From Enoplosus armatus (lineage: Eukaryota; Chordata; Actinopteri; Centrarchiformes; Enoplosidae): a stretch of DNA of 64,000 bases. Positions 24,066 to 37,735 of the stretch are shown here, one piece after another. A program made the position numbers and the translations under genes. Numbering within the stretch: the first letter of the stretch is position 1; each line of letters begins with the position of its first letter. The stretch lies in the NCBI RefSeq assembly GCF_043641665.1, contig NC_092191.1, positions 989,501 through 1,053,500 on the forward strand, written 5' to 3'. The notes beneath the pieces are model-generated. The model had not been told where the DNA came from. It ran no database searches and worked only from the letters and a program-made list of their open reading frames with translations.

Positions 24066-24678
24066 TAAATCAGAATATGAAAGGGCACAATCTACTTTTT
24101 TTAAAAACCATTTTAACACATGAAACTGCTTTCATTTGCTAAATCAAAATCAGGTCTGAATTTTAGTTTCCAAGTTTTGACTTGTGTTTTAATCTTTAAA
24201 ACATTTAGACAGTTTCATCTTAAAGTAGTCATTTCTATTTGTCTTAATTGCCTTGAAATGTTTAAAGTAATTCTCCTGGCTGAAATGTGTAACTCCAGAC
24301 TGTCTGCGCCCCCCCCCCCCCCCCCCCCTTTCCTGGAGTGCAAACCCAAATATATTCAGTTTACGATGTTAAATTTAGAAAACAAGAGCGGCAGTTTCAT
24401 AATGGAGAAGTTTGAATCAGACTGTCTGCATTTTAAGATTTAAGTTGCTGCAGATTTAATATGAAAATACAGAATAATTCCTGGAAACTTAATTACCACA
24501 TGGCTGATCCACAAATTCAGTGATGAAAAGAAAAATCACTTCAATCCAACTCTGCTCACAGCGACCTGATTGGTCCAGAAAACTACTGTTTTAAATGAGA
24601 CAAATTCACATCGTCACACGTTTTAACCTTCAGAGTAAAAACACGGCGAGTCTTTGAGTTGTGTCAAACAGTTTCGTC
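24066..24678. other. Intergenic DNA between the Tc1 element and rps27a
   Basis: AT-rich sequence with a C run of about 20 bases at 24309-24328. I see no gene in it. The rps27a transcript ends close to 24679. Confidence 0.7.
24309..24328 (+). repeat. Poly(C) run
   Basis: About 20 consecutive C residues. The length may be unreliable in sequencing. Confidence 0.9.
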
Positions 24679-24684
24679 TTTATT
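24679..24684 (-). terminator. rps27a: Poly(A) signal of rps27a
   Basis: TTTATT on the plus strand reads AATAAA on the minus strand, 24 bases beyond the stop codon. Ribosomal protein mRNAs typically have such very short 3' UTRs. Confidence 0.85.
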
Positions 24685-24707
24685 AACACCCGTCAGTCTG
24701 TCCCCGT

Positions 24708-26711
<2,004 letters not shown>

Positions 26712-26839
26712 CCTGGCGTTCAACCCACCTAGACGGGAAAATACATATAAGACTTTAAACTTGTTGTTTGTGCTGAAACATGCTCTTTAAAGTCGATATT
26801 TTTGAGAATAATCGGTTAAAACACAGAGCACGATCTTAC

Positions 26840-26876
26840 CACAGGTTCACTCCTAATGGCGGATCATGAGAAGAGG
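26840..26876 (-). other. rps27a: rps27a non-coding first exon with TOP-like start
   Basis: On the minus strand a donor GTAAGA begins at 26839. The exon before it contains GATCCGCCATT, which resembles the human RPS27A leader as I recall it, and begins with a pyrimidine tract CCTCTTCTC (plus-strand 26868-26876). Such a 5' terminal oligopyrimidine tract marks mTOR-controlled ribosomal protein mRNAs. Exon 2 starts at 26728, 17 bases before the ATG. The exact start site is inferred. Confidence 0.6.
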
Positions 26877-27213
26877 GCTTTCGGAGCGAGCGACGGGGTT
26901 TTCTGCACACATTTGCACGGGGTAGGTAACCGCTATGGTGCCTGATCGAAAATATCTCCAAACATTCGATTATATGTTCGTTCAGCGTCTTTTTGTCAAC
27001 CGTATCGGTATTAACGTTAGTCAGAAATTTATATCCCGGCATGTAATTTAGTGTGTTTAAAGAAGAAAGCGACCCAATCTTTAAAAACCTCATTTCCCAG
27101 ATACACTTTCGCGGTAACCATAGCAACGCGTGTATGCGTGCAACTGTTCTCCCGGCAGAAGAGTGAAAAGCTGTGAAAACGGAAAGTTCGCGTAATAACA
27201 TGTGTAAATAACA
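26877..27213. promoter_or_regulatory. Divergent promoter shared by rps27a and clhc1
   Basis: Only about 340 bases separate the inferred rps27a start from the clhc1 ATG. The stretch contains CpGs (GAGCGAGCGACGG near 26883-26896), an RFX X-box (27114-27127) and a forkhead-like GTAAATA (27204-27210). No TATA box stands out. The same divergent pair exists in human. Confidence 0.75.
27114..27127 (+). promoter_or_regulatory. Perfect RFX X-box in the clhc1 promoter
   Basis: GTAACC-AT-AGCAAC matches the consensus GTNRCC N(0-3) RGYAAC at every position, two half-sites two bases apart, 86 bases before the clhc1 start codon. RFX factors bind such sites to switch on ciliary genes. Confidence 0.7.
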
Positions 27214-30200
27214 ATGTCTGAGCCACAAAAGTCCAGCAGTTCGTCTTCAAGAACAGAAGAAAGACGTTCGACACCCGACATTTTGATATCTGAGAGTGAC
27301 GGAAGGTTTTTTCAGTCTCTGTATGAGTTTATTGAACATGAGAAACAATACCTGCAGTGTTCAGAGGGCCCGGATGAACTCCGGTACACGATCTACCGCT
27401 CTGTCTTTAATAAGGTATTTACCGACACAAGTACCACTTTCTAGAAAGGCGCTGTTTATAAAAGGTTACAAGGAGTAACTAATGGATTTATTAACGGCCA
27501 ACTAATAAATCATTTACCAACACTTCACTAAAAGTTACAAGCCATCAATAACAACACCTTTTCAGCTGAAACCTAAAGTGTTAAAGTGTAAAAATAACAA
27601 TTAAACTATTAAGCATTTATTTTACCATAATGTTGCTACTGCTGCTGTAGCTACAGTACTAATGCTGTTACTGCTGCTAGTACAAATTATTATCATAATA
27701 TGATTAATATCAAAAACATCTTCCTTGTAACATTGAGTTATCTGCTCTGTAATGAGAAGGCTAAGCGACTGTTTATAGAGCCAGTTACATACAATAGTTG
27801 TAAAGGAAGGAGCTACTGTCTCTTTTAGTTTCTCTCCATGATACTTACAGAGGGGAAGATAAATAGAGTTACACCACTTCCTGTCACTCTTAAAGCTGCT
27901 GACCAATGGGGACGCAGTAACTTCCAGTAAAGCACTCTTGTATAATTTTATTGCAAGTTTTGCCTTTTTTTGGTTTCAAATTATTTACATTCACTTTCAC
28001 TGATTTTTTTTTTTTTTTGGTTTGATTCTCAGGACATTTTGTTCAGTTCCTTTTGACTCAAAACATAACCCATACAACTCCAGTCTCCATGTGATTTTAG
28101 AGTCTTAACTTTAGTACAGTAAGTCTAGAAGACTGAACTTCATAGGATACATTATAAAACATTGGTTTTAGAAAGTCAAAATATTTTGCTGACTTTAATA
28201 TCTCTGTAAATGTGTCACAGAGGGTTTTGCAGATATTAAATGACAGATTCTGTGTCTGTCTTGTTTCTGACAGGTGATTGCACGAGCGACGGCCTATAAG
28301 AGACTTCTGCTGACCATAAAGGCGGAGTATGATGATGTCATCAGGGCGCTGCAGAGGAGGGAGGATGAGTCCAGGACGGCTCAGCGAACTCTGGCGGCCT
28401 CGACATCACACACACAAGCACTAACAAGCTGCCAGAGACGAGCCGCCCAGCTGAGGGAGAGGTGTGTGTGTGTGTGTGCGCTATTGTGCTATCTTTGTGA
28501 GGACCAATTAGAGTTTCAGAACTTGACAGTTTGTCCAGTTCACGTCTTCAAAAGGCTGTTTGACGGTTCGACGCTTAGAAACCTAGTTTCTTACTTACCC
28601 ATGAGGTCCTACATGAACACACAATGAAACTGTTTGGGGTATTTAAACTGAGATATTTCTGATGGAACAACATGGACACACTCCTGATGAAGCAGATTAG
28701 TTCAGTTTTTGAGTGTTAAATTAGAAATAAGATACCTAATAAATGTGAAACCAAGTTGTCAGAGGGAATACATTAACGTGTGTGTAACAAGTATGTATTT
28801 TAATTGAATTTATTTGACGTTGTTTGTGAGATGCATTATGTTTTTTTACAAAGCAGAACTGACTAAATGGCAGCGTAAACTAGTTAACATGGGGACACGA
28901 TCAGATGTAGCACATTAAGATATGACCTGAAACAAAAAGCGTTATGCTGGCCTATTTAAAATAATCACAACTCTAATGAACCTTTTGTGGGAATCCCTGA
29001 TGTGATGGCAAAGTTTGAAAGTGAGATTAGTATGAGGGATTGTCGTGAAGGTTTAAACACATCATTGATGTGTAAAATACTTTAGCAGCCTCTTCATGAC
29101 TGCAGTCTTCTCTCTTCCAGAGTCTCTGTCCTTCAGAGGGAAACAGCAGAACTTCAAGAGGAGATCAAGAGACAGGAATCATCCAAAGAGCAGAGCACAT
29201 GGATACCTGGTACTGCTGATCCTGATACTCGTCTATTATGTGTTGTATATGAGAAATGTACCTTTGTGGTTTGTGTTTCTCTACAGAGATGAATATATTT
29301 ATATAACCCCCTCACTGCTGAACATGTGATTCACCATCTTATAAGTTATACATGTTGTCCATGTTCACTTGTCATTCAGTCAACTAAAGTAAAACCTGGC
29401 CTGAAATAACTCGACTGGTCTGAAGGTGTAAAGGCAGCGAGTGACAGCAGCTGCTGAACACTCACTGTAGGTTTAATGAGCGTCTCGTACGCGCTTGTAT
29501 TATCTCGGCCATGGTTCAACTCCCAGGTTTGACGGTGGCTGAATCAGAGGATCCTGAGGCTCTGGACGGACATCTGAAGCATCTCGAAGCCCAGAGAGCT
29601 GCTCTACTGGACAGGAAGAGTCACTGCGTCTCTCTGGAGGTCAGCGCAGAGCTGGACGCCAAGCTGCAGGCCGCCGAGGACCACAGAGACCAGCTGAGCG
29701 CCGAGAACAACCGACTGAAAGTCCTGTAAGAGACCTGCTGCCACCTCTGTCTACACTGATTTCACAGATGCTTCAACAGATAAAGATGTGAAAATAATAT
29801 AATAATAATAAGTTACAGTTGTTTGTCCGTCTGTCTGCAGATACAAGCGTGTGAGGTTTGTGTCTGACCGTCTGTCCAGCTGGGAGGACGAGAAGCAGCA
29901 GGTTCCTCTGGAGGAACTCCTGGGTTCCACACTGGAGGACGTCAGAGAGACCAGCAGTGAGACACCTGGGAACAGGGAGTGTTAGTGTTCCATGATGTTC
30001 AGAAGGTTTTAAAAACAGTAAATAATGGAGATTTATTGGTGCTTTCTAGAATGAAATATTGTCTCTCTGCTGCTTCAGGTATCGACTCATATCTGTTTCA
30101 TATCTTCAACAAACACATTTCCAAATCATTTATTATGTATTTGAGCACCTCTAATCTTCCCGACCTCCTCCTGTACGTCCTGCAGTGACGGACGATGACG

Positions 30201-31164
30201 CTCGCAGCATCGACGCTGAGCTGTTTGAGGAAGAAGAACCGACCGGAGTCGACGAGTCCAAACTCCTGGCAGATTACCTGGACAGGTGCTGCGGCCACAA
30301 ACAAGCTCTGATCAGTTTCTGCGAACTCTGCAGACTCTCTGTGAATCTTCTCCCTCTGGCTCTCCGGCAGGTTTATTGAGCTCTTTGATTCGGCTCAGTA
30401 CGAGGAAGCTGCTCTCCTCGCTGCCAGATCTCCTCGAGGAGTCCTGAGGAACCTCGACACCATGGACATGTTTAAAGGTGGGAAACACACAGGTATCTGT
30501 ACAAGTACTGTACTTCATGAGAGTTACTTTACTTGAGTTTTTCTACTTCTGCTCCACTACATCTCAGAAATATTGTATTTAGGAGAAAACCAGCAGGACT
30601 GTCAGGTATAAGAACGTGGAGTCGCAGTGCTTCTAATGGATTCTCTCTTTGTTTCTGTTTATTGGTGCATGCTTGTTATTGAAACCTGTCTTCCTGTACA
30701 CCTGTCTTTGTACCAGGTGTGAAGGGGCCCGCGGGGTCCCCCCCCCCTCTCCTTCTCTTCGTCCAGGCCCTGCTGATGAGCGTCCCGGCCGGTGACGAGC
30801 TGCCGGCTGCTCTCTCCCTGCAGGTGGTCCACTGGGCCCTGCAGCTCGGCGCCACGCAGCTCGTCACCCACGCCGTCTCCCACAGCAAGTAAACAACAAA
30901 CACTGAACTGTTGTTGTGATCTCTGCTTCTGCTCTGGACTTTACTGTCTTTATGCTCTCAGACTGACCTTCTCTGAGGATCTGGGCGACATCCTGACTGA
31001 GCATGCTCAGAAGAACCCCGGAGTGGCTGACATGTGTCTGGCGTTGGCCACCGTCGTCTACCAGGCCTGCAGGCTGGACAAGAAGACCGCACTGAGCATG
31101 TGCAGGAGAGGCCTGATCCACGGCGCTGCTGAGTTCATGAAAGACTGCGAGGACTTCACAGCTG

Positions 31165-31232
<68 letters not shown>

Positions 31233-31275
31233 CGGGGAGGGGGGGCTGTTTGAAGGTTTAGGTTCTGTGTGTGAA

Positions 31276-31311
<36 letters not shown>

Positions 31312-31329
31312 TCTCTGTCTCTGTCTCTG

Positions 31330-31386
<57 letters not shown>

Positions 31387-31397
31387 GTCTCTGTCTG

Positions 31398-31436
<39 letters not shown>

Positions 31437-31437
31437 G

Positions 31438-31494
<57 letters not shown>

Positions 31495-31505
31495 GTCTCT
31501 GTCTG

Positions 31506-31560
<55 letters not shown>

Positions 31561-31567
31561 GTCTCTG

Positions 31568-31599
<32 letters not shown>

Positions 31600-32354
31600 T
31601 GTCTCTCTCTCTCTCTGTCTCTCTCTCTCTCTCTCAGAGGACTGTATGTGGGTTCTGTGTCGCTCGCCCAGCCTCTCCCTCCTCCAGCTGCTGACAAAGC
31701 CTCAGCGGGGCCAGGCGGCCATCTTGTCAGTGGGCGTGACCCTTTCCACTCTGCTGGCGGACCCTCAGCAGCAGGAAGTAGCTCTGCAGCTCCTGGACTG
31801 CTTTGTCAGCAGAGGACGAGGTGCGTTGACCGACAGATAAACACAAAGCCATCTGAACACAGTTCTCATGGCTGCAGTTTTTGGGTTTGTGCCTGTTTGG
31901 TCATTTCAACAAACCCTCTGGTGGAAGGAGAGGAGAGGTGCAGCTGAGGTGGTGATTGGGCAGTTCACAGTTCACTCTAAAAGTTGTTAGGATTTATGAA
32001 ATCCAAGGTTGTCAGAATTAGTGATGATTTCTCTTTTCACATCAAGTCACGGACAGAGCAGGAAATATAATAAAACAGGAGGAAGAAGCAAAGCAAACTA
32101 ACATGACACCTGACCTGAGGTGACCTCTGACCTCGCTGTGCGTGTCCGTCCTCTCAGGAGTTTTGGAGGAGGTGATCCTGGAGGACAGCAGCTCTTCGGT
32201 GGACGTTTGGACTGACGTGGCATCTCTGTGCTCTGAAATGAACCGGGCTGACCTGAGCAAAGCCGTTCTGTCCGTCCTGCTGGACCAGAGCGGGACCACA
32301 GTCCTGTCCCCGGACCTGGAGGGAGCCCAGCTCATGGAACACGTCTTCCTGTGA
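27214..32354 (+). CDS. clhc1: Clathrin heavy chain linker domain-containing protein 1
   Basis: A poorly characterised vertebrate protein. Eleven coding exons: 27214-27414, 28274-28461, 29121-29209, 29527-29725, 29841-29956, 30186-30285, 30371-30477, 30717-30888, 30962-31164, 31638-31820, 32158-32354. Together they give 584 aa in one frame (the human protein is close to 586). Residues about 65-260 are charged and helical ([40 protein letters not shown]), a likely coiled coil. From about residue 295, [20 protein letters not shown] and [16 protein letters not shown] align by eye with the clathrin heavy chain linker (FNALFAQGNYSEAAKVAA...), and FSEDLGDIL with its next part. The start is the first ATG after the divergent promoter with its X-box. 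The donor at 31165 (GTCTGT) is weak and the following intron is simple repeat. Confidence 0.93.
28462..28625 (+). repeat. (GT)n at a clhc1 donor followed by a GAGGACC repeat
   Basis: The exon ends GAGAG|GTGTGTGTGTGTGTGCGC, so the dinucleotide run starts at the donor itself. TTTGTGAGGACCAATT-AGAGTTTCAGAACTTGA follows; the same phrase pair (GT)n plus TTTGTGAGGACCAGTT occurs at 35779-35890, so this is a dispersed repeat. Confidence 0.65.
31165..31637 (+). repeat. clhc1 intron made of (GT)n and (CT/GTCT)n repeat
   Basis: The 473-base intron is about 65 bases of GT from the donor, then about 40 bases of unique G-rich sequence, then about 365 bases of TCTCTC and TCTGTC repeat that ends in the acceptor CTCTCTCTCAG. 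The antisense strand gives a spurious open frame rich in Arg, Glu and Asp. Confidence 0.95.
32111..32133 (+). promoter_or_regulatory. Nuclear-receptor half-sites, DR4 plus DR1 spacing
   Basis: TGACCT at 32111, 32121 and 32128, separated by four bases and then one base, in the last clhc1 intron just before its acceptor. DR4 is the layout for thyroid hormone or liver X receptors. Function is inference only. Confidence 0.3.
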
Positions 32355-32723
32355 AAACTGAACCTGAAAGTCCTTCGACAGGTAGAATAGTGACTCCAAA
32401 CGTCCCACAAAGCAACAAGCATCAGCCGTCAGCTGTTCATAACCTGTTTCTTCCTCTTGTTTGTTTGTGGCAGAAAAACACGTAACAGCACACACGTTCT
32501 GGAAGTTGTTGTGTTTAAGCTGAAATAGCTTTAAGGACTTTTAGTTTCTGTGTTTAAGACAAAAACATGTTTTGAAGACTTTCATGTTTTCCCGTCTTCT
32601 TTAAAGTCAGGGTCTCTGACACTCAAACATCGATCCAAGGACCTTTCAGAGACTTTCAGTGTTCTGAGTGGTGAAATATAAAGATTTAAAATCGTCGGCC
32701 AGGTCACAAAAACAGAACCACAA

Positions 32724-32729
32724 AATAAA
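32724..32729 (+). terminator. clhc1: Candidate poly(A) signal of clhc1
   Basis: AATAAA 370 bases after the stop codon at 32352-32354. It is the first such hexamer downstream of the stop codon. Confidence 0.6.
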
Positions 32730-34327
32730 ACAACACTTCTGTTCTTCTGCAAAGACGAATTAAAGTTTTGATGTTTTTAGATGTAGACCTTTTATGTATG
32801 CCCTCATTCAATGAAGACTTCTATCATCATGATCACAGACACGCCCGATCACGTGATGCCTCCTTCATCTAGCCGACCTTTGACCTTTGGCTGGTGTGTA
32901 GAAATGACTCAGGTAAAAATCTGAAACAGTGACGGCTGATGGCCAGCAGGTGGCGAACAGATTCTCAAGCTGATGCTGTCCTTCCTGTAATAATAATAAT
33001 AATAATAATAATAATAGTTATTGATAGAGCACTGTTCAAGCAAAGAAGCACAGGGTAGGAAACAATAGTTATTGTTAAAATGTCCTCATTTATCTTAAAT
33101 ATAGTAAAGAGAAAACTTCAGGAACACTTTTCTACTTTTTCAGTTGGATGAAAGAAGCCTTCTGCGCGTCTTTTATAGGTGTTTACAGCTGGACTCAAAC
33201 TGGAGCTGAGCGCACAGACTGCCTGCAGTCAGTTTAACAAGTTTCCTCACCTCAGGCCACTCAGACGGACACCGCAGAGCTAAAATCTGATAAAACTGCA
33301 TCACTGCTGACGCTGCGTGGCTGTCTTCAATCTGTGACCTGCGTTGGAAGAAGGATTAAGGTCCTCTACTTAAGTAAAAGTACTAATACAACAATGTAAA
33401 AATACTCCATTACAAGTCCTGCATTTAAAATCTACAGAAGTATTATCAGCAAAATGTACTTCAAAAGTCAACTATTTGACTAATAAATTATAAACTCTGA
33501 ACCGCTGTCGTTCCTGCTCACCTAGCATTAGCATTGATGGTAATAGTAATAAATGTCCTCATAAGAGTAGTACAGTAGCTGTCATGAGTCCTCACAAGCC
33601 CAACTAACCTGACAACACACACACTCAGCACGTCAAACAGAGGAGCCTTTGTGTCGCCGTAGGCCTCAATCTGAGCCGCTGAACAAACAGACCCCACCAG
33701 TCTATAAACAGAGCCTGCAGACACAGTAGGCCGACTGTTTACCCAGCATCCTCTCTGTTCAGCGCTTCGTGTGTTCTCTCTCCGCTCGCCTGTAAAATTC
33801 AGGAAATGAAGCTTTTCTGGTGTGACCTTTACAGATGAACCAGTCAGAGAGCTGTGACTGTAATGTGACGTGTAAGGCGGCCTTCTCTGTTCAGGGATCA
33901 GTATGTGGAACCAGACATGGAGTCATGTATAATTAGGTGCATTTCATTAGCTAACAGGAGCTAACTGGCTAACTCTGCAGAACAGACTTGAAAACATCTG
34001 TTATGAAATAAAGATTAAGTCCTATAAAACATCCAAAGTCCAGGTCCAGGTCCAAAAATCCCATGACAGCATTAAAATGCTGTTTACACGTTATTGATTT
34101 AGTAATAATCTTCCAAAGACTTTCACTTAAGGAGTATTTCTACACTGTGGTGTTTTATTGAAGTCAAAGTTGACTGCTGTGTCGAGTTAGTTCGCCCTGG
34201 TGTAATCAGAAGCACAGCTCTATATAAAAACATTAAGAGACATTAAAAGAGCAGAAGAGAGAAAAAGATGCTGAAGAGTCAGTGCTGACTCACAACCGCT
34301 TGGCTCCGTCACACCATATTGATCTGC

Positions 34328-34331
<4 letters not shown>

Positions 34332-34398
<67 letters not shown>
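34332..34398 (+). repeat. (GT)n microsatellite
   Basis: An uninterrupted GT run of about 67 bases. Confidence 0.96.
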
Positions 34399-34399
<1 letters not shown>

Positions 34400-34560
34400 T
34401 GCTGGCCCAGCATGACACAGCTTCTTTGACTTTCTCCTGTTTTCAAACCCCACCTTCTGTTGTAGCTGTAATCATTCCTCCTGTTCATACTGGTCCTGAT
34501 GTGCTCCCAGTATGATGACTGATGGGAGTGTCATTAGTTTATGACCCAAAACTAAAGTAT

Positions 34561-34660
34561 TGGACACGTGAACATGTTGACCTGATGGTGGCGCTGATGA
34601 AGAGTCAGAGGATCACCAGAGTTACTACAGTTCATCCTGAGGGGACCATGAAGGCCTGAA
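34561..34660 (+). repeat. Dispersed repeat, left arm of a long-range inverted pair
   Basis: One hundred bases containing GAAGAGTCAGAGGATCACCA and TTCATCCTGAGGGGACCATG. The reverse complement matches 39423-39522 at about 96 of 100 positions. The phrases are familiar from a repeat found across fish genomes. Confidence 0.85.
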
Positions 34661-34725
34661 CCACATCTCATCACGGTCCAGACAGCAGCTGATGAGACGT
34701 TTCAGTCTGGACCAGAGTGGAGGAC

Positions 34726-35072
34726 AGACGGACAGACACACACACAGACAGACACACAGACAGACACACAGACACACAGACAGACACACAGACAGACACA
34801 CAGACGGACACACAGACGGACACACAGACAGACACACAGACACACAGACAGACACACAGACACACAGACGGACAGACAGACACACAGACGGACAGACACA
34901 CAGACGGACAGACACACTGACGGATAGACACACAGACAGACGGACAGACAGACAGACAGACGGACAGACAGACACACAGACAGACAAAGACGGACAGACA
35001 GACACACGGACGGACAGACAGACACACACACAGATGGACAGACAGACACACAGACGGACAGACAGACAGACC
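34726..35072 (+). repeat. (ACAG/ACACAG/ACGG)n tandem array
   Basis: About 350 bases of ACAG, ACACAG and GACGGACAG units in irregular order. The long Thr/Asp/Arg/His frames on one strand and Cys/Val/Leu/Ser frames on the other are products of the array. Confidence 0.95.
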
Positions 35073-35778
35073 CTGCTAGCTGCTGTTAGCATGGCTGTTA
35101 GCATCCTGTGCTTTACAGACAGAAGACAAGCGAGTCACAGCTTATTAGCAAACAGACTGTTATAGCACAAATTATATCTTTAAAGGGTTAATTAACCAAT
35201 TAGTCGTTTAATTGAGGAGAAATTACAAACAGTTTCTGCTCTCAGCATCTCCAGTGTGATTGTGTTTCATATCATTATGAGTTGAAGATCTTTGGGTGTC
35301 GGACATTAAACGACGACATCTTGAAGAAACTGGAGACATATTTCAGTATTTTCATTTTACACAAATCAATAATAAAAATAATAAAAATAATTGTTGTAGC
35401 CTTACAAACTGTATGCCCTTGTGTATCCTCACATATAAATGATGTAGTAACAATCATAACACACACACACGTATGTCACCACGCCTCGCCCCACCTCAGA
35501 AATATTTCCCATCATCCTTGTAGCAGCTTTGCAGAATATTTTCCACCAAACCAGCAGCAACAACACCTTTAATCCATGGAAACATCAACACACACACACG
35601 ACAGATGCCCATTCCTGATTCCAAATTCACTCTGTCATGAACTAGTGGGGAGGAGACAGAGATAAAGTCTGACAAGGTGTGTGTGTGTTATAAATACAGA
35701 CAGCAGACAGCAGTAGAGAAAGTGAAAAATGCTGTGTAATCCCCTCCCATCTCTGTCTCCCAGTGTCTCCCAGCTGAG

Positions 35779-35890
35779 GTGTGTGTGTGTGTGTGTGTGT
35801 GTTCTTGTTCTTCTCTTTTTGTGAGGACCAGTTTGAGTGTCAGACCTTGAAAGTGGGGACGTTGTGTCCCGTCATGTTGGGGCTGTTTGA
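35779..35890 (+). repeat. (GT)n plus GAGGACC dispersed repeat
   Basis: A GT run of about 24 bases followed by TTTGTGAGGACCAGTTTGAG and a GTGGGGACGTTGTGTCCC palindrome-like word. It is related to 28462-28625 inside clhc1. Confidence 0.6.
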
Positions 35891-36461
35891 GGGTTCAGAT
35901 TATTTCTAGGTTTAACATACATCATGATTGGATAACAGTGTCTGGGTTGGAAGCTCCCAGTTCCCACTGGTCATGAATGCAGCCTCACGCCCAGTCTGTT
36001 CACTCTACAACGTAAACATACAAATCTGCACTCTGTACAAGATGAAGCTTTGTTTACATCATCTGCAGTCTGACAGACGCTCACTGAACGCTCACTCTGT
36101 TAACTTCCTCTCAAACACGCTGTAAACAGTCCAACCTGTTGCTAGGCAACCGTCGCTAATCAGAGCAGCTGCCATCATCCTCAGCCTCCCTGCTGGATGA
36201 CTAAAGATAACTGTGTGTGTCAGCAGCGGCTACCAGGTGGCAACAACTGGGTCAACACACACACACACACACACACACAGTCACCATTCACTTGTTCATT
36301 TACGTGTTTTTCTGAGGAAGAAATTGTGATTCAACTGCAGCTCATAAATGATAATGCTAATAAACTGTATTTATAAAGCTCTTCTCTTAACAAGGTTACA
36401 AAGTGCTTCGCAGATAAAAACTAATGAAAACAACATCATGCTGCCTGCCTGTCACTCCCAA

Positions 36462-36893
36462 AGTGCAGTACATTTACTCAAGTACTGTACTTATGTATGT
36501 GCCTCATACTACTACTACACTACACTTTGGAAGCCAATATTGTGCCTTTTACTGCACTACATTTATTTGACAACATTAGTTACAGATTCAGATGATTAAT
36601 ATAAAATATAAATAAATAAACGAATCAATTATGATGTATTATTATAGATGAAGCTACCCAGCAGAATATGAAGTCATTAAAATGAGCTCCACCTTCAGCA
36701 GCTGTAACATTAAAGTGATGAACACATTAATCAATAATTATAATCCAATAATATAATATATATTATTCTGCATAATGAGTACTTTTACTTTTGGTGCTTT
36801 TTATATTTTGATGCTAATACTTTTGAATGGAGGACTTTTACTTGTAACACAGTATTTTTACACTGTTTTTAAACTACTTCTTCCACCACTGTT
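36462..36893 (+). repeat. Fullest copy of dispersed repeat R2
   Basis: It starts near GTGCAGTACATTTACTCAAG and runs through GCACTACATTTATTTGACAA, GAGCTCCACCTTCAGCAGCT and GGACTTTTACTTGTAACACA, ending at ACTACTTCTTCCACCACTG. Partial copies elsewhere (33355, 37275, 40370, 30500, 12455) share the same words. The central part is AT-rich and non-coding. Confidence 0.65.
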
Positions 36894-37534
36894 AATACGA
36901 CACACAGCTCAGGATTTACACACTGTACACTCTACACTGCCGGTCAACATGAACACATTTAGAAACTGTTTTGGCAAAGAAAATATGCTGCTTTAGTCTG
37001 GATGGAGGGAAAAAGACGGTTTACAAATGTAGTGGCTTTATTGTGGACGAACTCTGAGGAAGGAGACACTGCAGCGTTCACATCAGCTGATCAGAGTGTA
37101 TTCAGAGTGTTTGATAGAAGGTGTGAACAGGAAAGGAAGAGGGCAGCAGCAGGACGGACACACTCACATGTACAGTGACTCAGCACTGTGCTGGAAGTGA
37201 CTCTGCAGCGTCCTCCAGTCAGCTGACCGCTGTCTGCTGCAACATGGAGGCAACATCACTCCAGATCCTTTTAGGCAGCGGTGGAGGAAGTATTCAGATC
37301 CCTTACTGAAGTAAAAGTACTAATACCTCACTGTGAAAATACGCAGTCAGATGTCCCCTGTGTCTGTCCCCCTGTGTCTGTCCTCCTGTGACTGTCCTCC
37401 TGTGTCTGTCCTCCTGTGTCTGTCCTCCTGTGTCTGTCCTCCTGTTATAGATTCTGTCATTAGAGGATTATTCCTCCTCATTAATGTGAAGCAGGATGTT
37501 ACTGTTGGAGTTGAGGTGGAGCTCATTCTGAACT

Positions 37535-37735
37535 ATCAGCTAATGATTATTAGTTCATTGTGGATGAATCGGCTGATTATTTTCTCCATTAATGGATTGT
37601 TTGGTCACAATGACTCAGAGCCCAAAGTGACGCCTTCACAAAGCTCCACATTATTAACAAGACGTTACAATTATTAACAGCATTCAGAGGGAAAGCAGCA
37701 CATCTGCATCTGAACAGCTGGAACCAGGAAATGGT
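37535..37735 (-). repeat. Dispersed repeat R1, minus orientation
   Basis: Contains CTGATTATTTTCTCCATTAA, CAAAGTGACGCCTTCA and other R1 words in reverse order. Confidence 0.5.

Noticed and set aside
26836..27228. 130-codon minus-strand frame across the divergent promoter
   Set aside because: It overlaps the rps27a first exon and the clhc1 start in the wrong sense; nothing in it resembles a known protein.
30864..31697. Long antisense open frame (277 codons) rich in Arg, Glu and Asp opposite clhc1
   Set aside because: It is a translation of the GAGACA side of the simple-repeat intron; the rest is the complement of real clhc1 exons.
34625..35165. Several 115-159-codon frames of Cys-Val-Ser-Leu or Thr-Asp-Arg-His repeats
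   Set aside because: These are readings of the ACAG/ACGG tandem array.
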